Below, piece by piece: positions 18,106 through 25,848 of a stretch of 64,000 nt of DNA. How positions within the stretch are numbered: the first letter of the stretch is position 1; each line of letters starts with the position of its first letter. The notes beneath the pieces were generated by a model. That model saw only the letters and a list, made by a program, of their open reading frames with translations, was not told the origin of the DNA and searched no databases. The translations under genes were made by a program, and so were the position numbers. Origin of the DNA: JBDRRP01 sp964446485 (lineage in GTDB: Bacteria; Desulfobacterota; Desulfobacteria; Desulfobacterales; JBDRRP01); the NCBI GenBank assembly GCA_964446485.1, contig CAYUOU010000010.1:1-64000 (forward strand), read 5' to 3'.

Positions 18106-18432
18106 ATGACGGAAGAAAAAGGATTTGTTATCAACGAAGCGGCAGACGGGGTGAACAAATCCGCCGATGCCAGGGAATCGGCCGTGCTGCCGGATGTCGA
18201 CTTTTCCACCTTCGTGCTGTCGCTCAATGCATCGGCCTTGATGCACTTGGGCATCATCGAGGATCCCACGACGGGATCTCGGGCCAAGCATCTTCCAATG
18301 GCCAAGCAGGCCATCGACACAATGGCCATGCTTCAGCAAAAAACGGCCGGCAATCTGACCGGCGACGAAGAAAAAATGCTGCGCAATCTGCTCACCGACC
18401 TCAGAATAATGTACGTTCGGGAAAAGTCATAG
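18106..18432 (+). CDS. DUF1844 domain-containing protein
   Basis: 108 residues. The C-terminal two-thirds is DUF1844: DFSTFVLSLNASALMHLGII, then AKQAIDTMAMLQQKTAGNL and EEKMLRNLLTDLRIMYV. Function is unknown. GGGGAGGCCGCTC lies before the ATG. It sits between serA and ispE on the same strand; a link to either is not established. Confidence 0.85.
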   Translation: MTEEKGFVINEAADGVNKSADARESAVLPDVDFSTFVLSLNASALMHLGIIEDPTTGSRAKHLPMAKQAIDTMAMLQQKTAGNLTGDEEKMLRNLLTDLRIMYVREKS

Positions 18433-18552
18433 CGCAGATTCGCGGTCGATCTCCGTTGTGGATGCCGCGGTCGGCCCCCCATTAGGCCGCTGGACCGCCC
18501 TTCGCGGATGCCCGTGGTTTGTGCTGCGGGCCGTGAATCGTCAAGGGATCCC

Positions 18553-19431
18553 ATGCCGACGCCCCTCTTGCTCAAGTCTCCCGCTAAAATCAACCTTACC
18601 CTGGATATCATCTCGCGCCGGGCGGATGGCTATCACGACCTGGTGAGCCTCATGTGCCCCATCGGCGTTTATGATCATCTTTCCCTGGTGCCCGCCGATG
18701 GTCTGGCGGTGACCTGCGACCACCCCGCGGTTCCCGAAGATCGTACCAATCTGGCCTATCGGGCGGCACGTTTATTATTCGATGAGATCGGCCACCGTGG
18801 TGGTGTGCATATTACCCTGACCAAAAACATCCCTGTGGGGGCCGGCCTGGGGGGCGGCAGCGGCAATGCCGCTGCCGTACTGGTGGGGCTGAACCGTCAC
18901 TTCGGGACGCCGCTGACCCGCGAGGCCCTCATGACTGCCGGGATAACGCTGGGTGCCGATGTACCTTTTTTCATCCTGGGAAAGCCGGCGGTGGCTAGCG
19001 GCATCGGGGAGCGTCTTCATCCGCTGGCAGGCCTGCCCAGGCGATGGGTGGTGGTGGTTTGGCCGGGCTTTGGCATATCCACCCGCGAGGCGTATGAGGG
19101 CCTCAATGTCAATAGTTTAGGTCCTAATTTGGCATTGACAAAAAGCGAAAATCTACATAAATCCCTTCTTTTAAAGTCCAGGGACGGCCCTCTGGAGGAC
19201 TATTTACACAATGACCTGGAGGCCGTGATACTGCCACACCACCCCGAACTCGCCGGCATCAAACGTGTGTTGCTGCGAAGTGGCGCGGTCGGTGCGCTGA
19301 TGACCGGTAGTGGTTCCTGCGTGTTCGGGGTGTTTCATGACCCGGGAACCGCTGACGCGGCCCGAAAAATACTCGCGGGGGCATCATCTTCCTGGCGTGT
19401 GTATTCAGCGCCTCTGCTGACGGAAGGATGA
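18553..19431 (+). CDS. ispE: 4-diphosphocytidyl-2-C-methyl-D-erythritol kinase
   Basis: 292 residues, GHMP kinase family. Phosphorylates CDP-methylerythritol in the non-mevalonate isoprenoid pathway. Shows SPAKINLTLDIISRRADGYHDL at the N-terminus, the glycine-rich PVGAGLGGGSGNAAA ATP loop and GADVPFF. The ATG at 18553 has an AAGGGA site; an in-frame ATG 45 bases earlier lacks one. The ispE-tRNA-Gln-prs-rplY-pth order is common in Desulfobacterota and relatives, which supports the calls. Confidence 0.94.
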   Translation: MPTPLLLKSPAKINLTLDIISRRADGYHDLVSLMCPIGVYDHLSLVPADGLAVTCDHPAVPEDRTNLAYRAARLLFDEIGHRGGVHITLTKNIPVGAGLGGGSGNAAAVLVGLNRHFGTPLTREALMTAGITLGADVPFFILGKPAVASGIGERLHPLAGLPRRWVVVVWPGFGISTREAYEGLNVNSLGPNLALTKSENLHKSLLLKSRDGPLEDYLHNDLEAVILPHHPELAGIKRVLLRSGAVGALMTGSGSCVFGVFHDPGTADAARKILAGASSSWRVYSAPLLTEG

Positions 19432-19463
19432 GGGGTAACCAGCCGGGCAGATCCGGTTGGGGG

Positions 19464-19518
19464 AAAACGCAGAGTGAGGGCGGAGTATTGTCCGACTGTC
19501 AACCGCTGCGTTTTTTTC
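19464..19518 (+). terminator. Possible terminator after ispE
   Basis: AAAACGCAG at 19464-19472 can pair with CTGCGTTTT at about 19506-19514, and a T run follows. The loop is long (over 30 bases), so this is tentative. Confidence 0.35.
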
Positions 19519-19544
19519 TGCCGGTTTTTTGTGAACGTAAAACT

Positions 19545-19619
19545 TGGGGCGTCGTCAAGTGGTAAGACACAGGATTTTGGTTCCTGCATTCGGAGGTTCG
19601 AATCCTCCCGCCCCAGCCA
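19545..19619 (+). tRNA. tRNA-Gln (anticodon UUG)
   Basis: A complete cloverleaf: acceptor TGGGGCG pairs with CGCCCCA, the anticodon stem CAGGA/TCCTG encloses TTTTGGT with anticodon TTG, and the T arm is GGAGGTTCGAATCCTCC. Discriminator G and a genomically encoded CCA finish the gene. It lies between ispE and prs, the usual place in this gene neighbourhood. Confidence 0.96.
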
Positions 19620-19638
19620 TATCACCGGTTAAAATAAT

Positions 19639-20616
19639 ATGAACGTAACGGACTGCGTGGGCCCAACCGGCGCTGACAAAAACGACTTCCTTATTTTCAC
19701 GGGGAATGCCAACTCTTTGTTGGCCGAGGACATCTGCGACTATCTAAAGGTGCCGATCGGTGGCGCCAAGGTGAAGACGTTCAGTGACGGCGAAATCATG
19801 GTTGAAATTTTTGAAAATGTTCGGATGAAGGACATTTTCATTGTCCAGTCGATCTGCAGTCCGGTGAACGACAGCCTTGTGGAGTTGCTCCTCTTGATCG
19901 ATGCATTCAAACGATCCTCGGCCAAGCGGATTACCGCCGTCATCCCCTATTATGGGTATGCCCGACAGGACCGGAAAGTGGCCCCCCGGGTGCCCATCAG
20001 TGCCAAACTCGTCGCCGATCTCATTACTACCGCGGGTGCCAACCGGGTTATCACGATGGATTTGCATGCCGGTCAGATTCAAGGCTTTTTCGATATCCCC
20101 GTGGACCATCTTTTTGCCGCGCCGGTCACCATCGAATACATGAAGGAACTTTTCAGCGAAGATGTGGTGATGGTTTCCCCCGACGCCGGCGGCGCGGAGC
20201 GGGCACGGGCCATCGCCAAGCGGTTGGGGGCCGAACTGGCGATTATCGACAAGCGGCGCTCGGGTCCGAACAAAGCCAAGGCCATGTCGGTCATCGGCGA
20301 GGTCAAGAACAAGGTCGCCATTATCCTTGACGACATGGTGGATACGGCGGGAACCCTCACTGAGGCGGCCAATGCCATCGACCATGAGGGGGCCGTTGAG
20401 GTCCACGCGGTATGCAGCCATCCGGTGTTGTCCGGCCCGGCAGTGGAGCGGATCATCCAATCCGCATTGAAGAGCGTCATCGTCACGGATACCATCCCAT
20501 TGAGCGCTGCTGCAGTTTCTTGCGGTAAGATTCTTGCCCTTTCCACGGCAAAACTTTTCGGCGAAGCCATTATTCGCAGTCATACCGGAGATTCCGTGAC
20601 TTCTTTGTTTGTTTAA
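19639..20616 (+). CDS. prs: Ribose-phosphate pyrophosphokinase
   Basis: 325 residues. Makes PRPP from ribose-5-phosphate and ATP for nucleotide, histidine and tryptophan synthesis. Motifs: FSDGEIMVEIFENVRMKD near the N-terminus, the catalytic flexible loop region PYYGYARQDRK, and the PRPP-binding DDMVDTAGTL. The start at 19639 has no strong binding site; the N-terminal extension before FLIFTGNAN is short. It lies 20 bases after tRNA-Gln and 21 before rplY, so it is probably transcribed with both. Confidence 0.94.
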   Translation: MNVTDCVGPTGADKNDFLIFTGNANSLLAEDICDYLKVPIGGAKVKTFSDGEIMVEIFENVRMKDIFIVQSICSPVNDSLVELLLLIDAFKRSSAKRITAVIPYYGYARQDRKVAPRVPISAKLVADLITTAGANRVITMDLHAGQIQGFFDIPVDHLFAAPVTIEYMKELFSEDVVMVSPDAGGAERARAIAKRLGAELAIIDKRRSGPNKAKAMSVIGEVKNKVAIILDDMVDTAGTLTEAANAIDHEGAVEVHAVCSHPVLSGPAVERIIQSALKSVIVTDTIPLSAAAVSCGKILALSTAKLFGEAIIRSHTGDSVTSLFV

Positions 20617-20637
20617 TATTGTGAAGGAGGCCAAACG

Positions 20638-21282
20638 TTGGAGTATATTGATTTAAGTGCAACCGTTCGAACGGAAACAGGAAATGGCCCGGCCCGGCGC
20701 CTGCGTGCAGGGGGCCGCTGCCCGGCCATCTTGTACGGGGCGAACACCGAGCCTGTCATGATGGCTGTCGATGCCCACGAATTTGAGTTAAGCTTCAAGC
20801 GCGGTGGCAGCATGTCCTTTTTCAATCTCACCATCGACGGCTACGCCGGTGGCAAACCCTTGGCCATGGTGAAGGAACTGCAGCGCAACCCCGTCAATGG
20901 CCAGGTTGTCCATATCGATTTCTTCGAAGTCGACCTCAAAAGCAAACTGACGGTGAAGGTCCCCGTCCACACCGTGGGTAAATGCCAAGGCGTTGAACTG
21001 GGCGGTATGCTTCAGGTGATTCGCCGTGAGTTGGAAGTGAACTGCCTGCCGTCCAACATCCCCTCATTCATCGAGGTTGATGTCACGGAACTGCAGATCG
21101 GCGACTCCGTTCATGTGGAGGACATCCCCCTGGCGGACGGCGTCGAGATTCCCCATGAGGTCGATTTCACGGTGATCACGGTGCTGAGTCCGAAGAAGGA
21201 AGATGAAGAGGTTGACGAAGAGGCCTTCGACGAAGAAGCGGGTGAAGAAACGACCGACGAAACCGCACCGTCCGAAGAATAA
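20638..21282 (+). CDS. rplY: Large ribosomal subunit protein bL25 (CTC form)
   Basis: 214 residues, the longer CTC/TL5 type: an N-terminal 5S-rRNA-binding L25 domain (ARRLRAGGRCPAILYG) and a C-terminal beta domain (HTVGKCQGVELGGMLQVIRRELEV). It ends in a very acidic tail (KKEDEEVDEEAFDEEAGEE). The start is a TTG at 20638 with a textbook AAGGAGG site seven bases upstream, so an ATG start is not needed. It sits between prs and pth, its standard position. Confidence 0.93.
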   Translation: MEYIDLSATVRTETGNGPARRLRAGGRCPAILYGANTEPVMMAVDAHEFELSFKRGGSMSFFNLTIDGYAGGKPLAMVKELQRNPVNGQVVHIDFFEVDLKSKLTVKVPVHTVGKCQGVELGGMLQVIRRELEVNCLPSNIPSFIEVDVTELQIGDSVHVEDIPLADGVEIPHEVDFTVITVLSPKKEDEEVDEEAFDEEAGEETTDETAPSEE

Positions 21283-21338
21283 CCCGCCACCGAACCGTGC
21301 CTCTTTTTACCGGGCGGCGACGTGAGCGACCATCGTCA

Positions 21339-21935
21339 ATGGTATCATTACGGCCAGAACGACTCATCGTCGGTCTTGGAAATCCGGGCGATGACTATGC
21401 CCTGACGCGGCACAATATCGGCTTCCGGGGGGTTGACGCACTGGCCGCACATTACCGGATTTCGCTGGCGCAGCGTCGTGCCGGGGCCGCGTTCGGCATC
21501 AGCACGATTGGCGGTGTCGCATCCGCTCTGGTCAAGCCCATGACTTACATGAACCGGAGCGGCGTACCCGCCGGTTCGCTTCTGACATTGTGGGGTTTAA
21601 CATGCAGGGAAATGATCGTCATTCACGATGATATGGACCTGACATTTGGAAGGGTAAAAATCAAAAAGAAAGGGGGGGATGGCGGACACAAAGGATTGCG
21701 GTCGTTGATTGATGTTTGCGGTGATGACCGGTTCTGCCGGATCCGAGTTGGCATCGGGCATTCCGAACATGGCGATGATGCGATTGACCACGTGCTGGGG
21801 GTATTTCTTGACAGTGAAGCCACTGCACTGGGCAGCGTTATCGAGACAGTCAGGGATGCTGCGATTGCCGTCATCTGTGAGGGCGCAGACGCGGCGATGA
21901 ATCGGTTCAATCGCAAGGAGTCCCGACAATTTTAA
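21339..21935 (+). CDS. pth: Peptidyl-tRNA hydrolase
   Basis: 198 residues. Releases tRNA from prematurely dropped peptidyl-tRNA. Catalytic motifs: GLGNPGDDYALTRHNIGF (with the essential Asn and His), KPMTYMNRSG and VIHDDMDL (Asp), then GGDGGHKGLRS. The start at 21339 gives MVSLRPERLIVGLGNPG; a longer frame from 21297 adds basic residues not seen in the family. Confidence 0.93.
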   Translation: MVSLRPERLIVGLGNPGDDYALTRHNIGFRGVDALAAHYRISLAQRRAGAAFGISTIGGVASALVKPMTYMNRSGVPAGSLLTLWGLTCREMIVIHDDMDLTFGRVKIKKKGGDGGHKGLRSLIDVCGDDRFCRIRVGIGHSEHGDDAIDHVLGVFLDSEATALGSVIETVRDAAIAVICEGADAAMNRFNRKESRQF

Positions 21936-21956
21936 TGTTTTACTATGGAGGAGAGA

Positions 21957-23972
21957 ATGGACGCAGTTATCAATAACATTCCGTTGGCTAGTACGTTGGT
22001 TGGTATTTTGGGGATTGGGTATGCCCTGATCATGGCAATGGTTGTAAAAAGTGCGCCTGCGGGCAACGAGAAGATGCAGTCGATCGCCGGCGCCATCCAG
22101 GAAGGCGCCATTGCCTATCTGAACCGTCAGATGAAGTCCATGGGCATCACCGGTATCATTATTTTCGCGGTGATCTTCGCCACAATGGGCACCAAGACCG
22201 CCGTTGGCTTTGCCGTCGGCGCTATCGCTTCCTTTCTCGCCGGTTACATTGGCATGCGCGTCTCCGTTCTGGCCAATGTCAGGACTGCAGAAGCCGCCAA
22301 AGGCGGCATGGCTGCCGGTCTGGCCATGGCCTTCCGGGGTGGTTCCGTCACCGGCATGATCGTCGCCGGTCTGGCGCTGACCTCAGTCGCCGGTTACTAC
22401 ATGCTGACCCATGATATCATGGCACTGGTTGCCCTCGGGTTCGGCGGCAGCCTCATCTCCATCTTCGCCCGTTTGGGCGGCGGTATCTTCACCAAGGGCG
22501 CCGACGTTGGTGCCGACTTGGTGGGCAAGGTCGAAGCCGGCATCCCTGAGGACGACCCTCGCAACCCGGCCACCATCGCCGACAACGTTGGCGACAACGT
22601 TGGCGACTGTGCCGGTATGGCCGCCGACCTGTTCGAGACCTACGCGGTCACGGCGGTTGCCGCCATGCTCATCGGCCACCTGCTGTTTCCCAAGACCCTC
22701 ATAGCCACTGAGTTCCCGCTGGTGCTGGGCGCCATCTCCATTATCGCCTCCATTATCGGCAGTTTCATGGTGAGACTGGGCAGCTCCGGCTATGTCATGG
22801 GTGCGCTCTACAAGGGGATGTTCGGCTCCGCCATCCTGGCCGCCATCGCGTTCTACTACGTCACCATGAAGTTCATGGGTAATGTGGGCGGCCTTACCGC
22901 GCTGAACATCTACTACTGCACCCTGATCGGCCTGATTCTCACGGTGGTCATCGTCATCATCACCGAGTACTATACCGGCATCTACGGCCCGGTGAAGGCC
23001 ATTGCCGAGGCGTCCGTCACCGGCCACGGCACCAACATCATCGCCGGTCTGGCCGTTTCCATGCAGGCCACTGCGCTGCCGATTCTGGCCATCTGCCTCA
23101 GCATTTTCCTGGCTCACAAGTTTGCCGGTCTTTACGGCATCGCCATGGCCGCCATGTCCATGCTGTCAATGACGGGTATGGTCATCGCCATCGACGCCTA
23201 CGGCCCCATCACTGACAACGCCGGCGGGATCGCCGAAATGGCTGAGATGGACGATAGCGTCCGCGCAGTCACCGATCCGCTGGATGCTGTTGGCAACACC
23301 ACCAAGGCCGTTACCAAGGGCTATGCCATTGGCTCCGCCGGTCTGGCCGCCCTGGTGCTCTTTGCCGCCTACGTGCAGGAATTTGCCATCCACGGCGGCA
23401 AGGACGCCGCTGCCATCCGGTTTGACCTGTCCGACGTGAACGTCATTTTAGGTCTTTTCATCGGCGGTCTGCTGCCTTACCTGTTCGCTTCCATCGCCAT
23501 GAAGGCCGTTGGCAACGCCGGTGCCGCAGTGGTCGTTGAAGTGCGCCGCCAGTTTGCCGAGATCCCGGGCATCATGGAAGGGACCGCCAAACCGGATTAC
23601 GCCGCCTGTGTGGACATCGTCACCAAGTTCGCACTTAAAGAGATGCTGATACCGGCGCTCCTGCCGGTCATCGCCCCGTTGCTGGTGGGCTTCTTCCTGG
23701 GCAAAGTGGCCCTGGGCGGTCTGCTCATCGGCTCCATCGTCACCGGTGTTTTCGTGGCCTTGTCCATGACCACCGGCGGCGCTGCCTGGGACAATGCCAA
23801 GAAATACATTGAAGACGGCAACCTGGGTGGGAAGGGCTCCGAGGCCCATAAAGCGGCTGTCACCGGCGACACCGTAGGCGACCCCTACAAAGACACCGCC
23901 GGCCCGGCTGTTAACCCGATGATCAAGATTCTGAATGTGGTGGCGCTGCTCATGGTGCCGTTCCTGCTGTAA
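21957..23972 (+). CDS. hppA: Membrane-bound pyrophosphatase, K+-independent H+-pumping type
   Basis: 671 residues with about 16 membrane helices. Couples pyrophosphate hydrolysis to ion transport. Substrate motifs are DVGADLVGKVEAGIPEDDP, DNVGDNVGDCAG and DTVGDPYKDTAGP. In GNTTKA the lysine at residue 450 replaces the alanine of K+-dependent enzymes, which predicts a K+-independent H+ pump. A strong site (TGGAGGAGAG) precedes the ATG at 21957. A terminator follows. Such enzymes recover energy from PPi released, for example, by sulfate activation; that role is inference here. Confidence 0.95.
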   Translation: MDAVINNIPLASTLVGILGIGYALIMAMVVKSAPAGNEKMQSIAGAIQEGAIAYLNRQMKSMGITGIIIFAVIFATMGTKTAVGFAVGAIASFLAGYIGMRVSVLANVRTAEAAKGGMAAGLAMAFRGGSVTGMIVAGLALTSVAGYYMLTHDIMALVALGFGGSLISIFARLGGGIFTKGADVGADLVGKVEAGIPEDDPRNPATIADNVGDNVGDCAGMAADLFETYAVTAVAAMLIGHLLFPKTLIATEFPLVLGAISIIASIIGSFMVRLGSSGYVMGALYKGMFGSAILAAIAFYYVTMKFMGNVGGLTALNIYYCTLIGLILTVVIVIITEYYTGIYGPVKAIAEASVTGHGTNIIAGLAVSMQATALPILAICLSIFLAHKFAGLYGIAMAAMSMLSMTGMVIAIDAYGPITDNAGGIAEMAEMDDSVRAVTDPLDAVGNTTKAVTKGYAIGSAGLAALVLFAAYVQEFAIHGGKDAAAIRFDLSDVNVILGLFIGGLLPYLFASIAMKAVGNAGAAVVVEVRRQFAEIPGIMEGTAKPDYAACVDIVTKFALKEMLIPALLPVIAPLLVGFFLGKVALGGLLIGSIVTGVFVALSMTTGGAAWDNAKKYIEDGNLGGKGSEAHKAAVTGDTVGDPYKDTAGPAVNPMIKILNVVALLMVPFLL

Positions 23973-24010
23973 TCGGAACCACTTCAGATTCTCAAGATCG
24001 ACCTAAAAAG

Positions 24011-24042
24011 GGATTGGCGCCTTTGGGCGCCGATCCTTTTTT
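24011..24042 (+). terminator. Terminator after hppA
   Basis: Hairpin GGATTGGCGCC-TTTG-GGCGCCGATCC (one G-T pair) followed by TTTTTT, about 40 bases past the hppA stop. Confidence 0.9.
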
Positions 24043-24044
24043 AT

Positions 24045-24073
24045 TTGCGTGTTCTTCTCGCCTATGGTATATT
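24045..24073 (+). promoter_or_regulatory. Candidate promoter for carD
   Basis: TTGCGT at 24045-24050, a 17-base spacer and TATATT at 24068-24073, directly after the hppA terminator and about 135 bases before carD. Good -10, half-matching -35. Confidence 0.5.
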
Positions 24074-24209
24074 AATTTCGTTAAGTTTTTGAATTTCCCA
24101 GGATTCCTGCCATCCAATCCGTTTGATGGACACGCATTCTGGAGCCCTGCGAGGCCACATCAGAACGCACTTGCGTACTTGCGGCGCCTGCTAACCAGAC
24201 GGTAACGAC

Positions 24210-24782
24210 ATGGTGGAAAAAAAGAAACTGAAAGAAACGGTTCCTGCCGATGCACCGCCTGCCGTGAGGGTGTTCAAGGTCGGTGATTTAGCGGTCTATC
24301 CCGCCCACGGCGTGGGTCGGATTGAAGCGATCGAAAGCCGTGCCGTCAACGGTGAGACTCACGATTTCTATATTATGAGGGTGCTGGAAAACGGCATGGT
24401 CATCATGATTCCCACCGATAATGTAACCTCGGTGGGGCTTCGTGATATCATCGGCGATGACGACATTCCCAAAGTCTATGACGTGATGAAGGACAGGGGT
24501 GGATCCGGCGTTTCTGAAAGCCAGACCTGGAATCGCCGATACCGAGAATACATGGACAAGATCAAAACCGGTTCGTTGTTTGACGTTGCTGAAGTCTACC
24601 GAGATCTGTCGCTGCTGAAAACCACCAAGGATTTGTCCTTTGGGGAGCGTAAACTCTACGATACTGCTCAGGCGCTGCTCGTTAAAGAACTCTCCACCGC
24701 TCGAAAGATGGACGAAGCCGCCATTGAAACAGAACTCACCGAACTCTTTGCCATCCCATCCGACGCGGACGACGGCGAATAA
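24210..24782 (+). CDS. CarD family transcription regulator
   Basis: 190 residues. N-terminal RNA-polymerase-interacting domain (FKVGDLAVYPAHGVGRIEAIE) and a helical C-terminal domain (WNRRYREYMDKIKTGSLFDVAEVYRDLSLL, then LSFGERKLYDTAQALLVKELS). CarD proteins bind RNA polymerase beta and stabilise open promoter complexes, affecting rRNA and housekeeping promoters. It is 14 bases from the rluD-like gene, probably the same transcript. Confidence 0.92.
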   Translation: MVEKKKLKETVPADAPPAVRVFKVGDLAVYPAHGVGRIEAIESRAVNGETHDFYIMRVLENGMVIMIPTDNVTSVGLRDIIGDDDIPKVYDVMKDRGGSGVSESQTWNRRYREYMDKIKTGSLFDVAEVYRDLSLLKTTKDLSFGERKLYDTAQALLVKELSTARKMDEAAIETELTELFAIPSDADDGE

Positions 24783-24796
24783 CCCGCCCCATTGAA

Positions 24797-25765
24797 ATGC
24801 CTTCCGACGGCATCTCATTTCACGAAGTTTCCGATACCGACGAAGGGTTGCGCTTGGATCAGTATATCGCACTGATCTGGGCCGACCATTCCCGCTCCTT
24901 TCTTGCCTCGCTCATTCGCTCGGGCAACATTCGCGTTCACGGAAAGACGGCCAAACCCAGCTATAAGGTGCGCGAAGGCGACGAAATTTCTGTGGTCATC
25001 CCCGAGCCGGCAAACCTCGTGCTCGTGCCGGAGCCCATGGGGTTGGACATTCTTTTTGAGGATCCCCACATCCTGGTGCTCAACAAGCCGCCGGGCCGTG
25101 TCGTGCATCCCGGACCGGGGCACGCCGGCGGCACATTGGTCAACGGCCTGCTGCATCACTGCACAGACCTGACGCCCATCGGTGGCGCGTTACGCCCGGG
25201 AATCGTCCATCGACTGGACCGCGACACCTCCGGGACCCTGGTTGTCGCCAAATCGGCCAAGGCCCATATCGGGCTCAGCAGGCAGTTCAAAGACAGATCT
25301 GTCGCCAAGACCTATCTGGCGTTGGTCTGGGGTCACTTACCCAAGCGATCGGGCCGCTTCGATGCGCCCATTGGCCGCCACCCCATCTCACGTCAGAAAA
25401 TGTCCATTCACGGCGCGTCGGCTCGCACTGCGGAAACATTGTGGACCGTCCGGAAGACGTTTCGGGAAGGGATGTTGCTTGAAGTCGGTTTGAAGACCGG
25501 ACGAACCCACCAAATCCGCGTTCACTGCGCGGCGGCCGGGCATCCCATTATTGGGGATCCCGTCTATGGGAACCGGCGTGCCGGCGGGGCGGGTAGGCCC
25601 GGTGACCCGCTGGCGCCGCGGTTGAGGGGAATCTCCCGACAGATGCTGCACGCCTGGCGGTTGTCCTTACAACACCCGGTCGACGGGCAAGCGCTGACAT
25701 TCCATTCGCCCCTGCCTGCCGATATGGTTCAGGCGTTGTGGTGGATGGCTGGTGTTGATCGGTGA
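24797..25765 (+). CDS. RluA/RluD family 23S rRNA pseudouridine synthase
   Basis: 322 residues. N-terminal S4-type RNA-binding domain (LRLDQYIALIW, SGNIRVHGKTAKPSYKVREGD) and a pseudouridine synthase domain whose catalytic Asp is in HRLDRDTSGTLVVAK; KTGRTHQIRVH and GDPVYG follow. Whether the target is the RluD sites in helix 69 or another position cannot be read from the sequence. A terminator follows, shared with the converging rnf operon. Confidence 0.92.
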   Translation: MPSDGISFHEVSDTDEGLRLDQYIALIWADHSRSFLASLIRSGNIRVHGKTAKPSYKVREGDEISVVIPEPANLVLVPEPMGLDILFEDPHILVLNKPPGRVVHPGPGHAGGTLVNGLLHHCTDLTPIGGALRPGIVHRLDRDTSGTLVVAKSAKAHIGLSRQFKDRSVAKTYLALVWGHLPKRSGRFDAPIGRHPISRQKMSIHGASARTAETLWTVRKTFREGMLLEVGLKTGRTHQIRVHCAAAGHPIIGDPVYGNRRAGGAGRPGDPLAPRLRGISRQMLHAWRLSLQHPVDGQALTFHSPLPADMVQALWWMAGVDR

Positions 25766-25783
25766 AAAGGGGGGCATAAAGAT

Positions 25784-25814
25784 AAAACGCGGCCCCAATC
25801 AAGGGCCGCGTTTT
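25784..25814. terminator. Bidirectional terminator between rluD-like gene and rnf operon
   Basis: Inverted repeat AAAACGCGGCCC / GGGCCGCGTTTT with a seven-base loop. The A run on one side and T run on the other let it end transcripts from both convergent genes. Confidence 0.92.
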
Positions 25815-25848
25815 GTTTTCGATATGGCTACCGGCGCAGACTGCTGGG

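Noticed and set aside
22383..23117. Minus-strand frame opposite hppA
   Set aside because: Shadow of the membrane pyrophosphatase; repetitive acidic and Gly/His-rich composition and no binding site.
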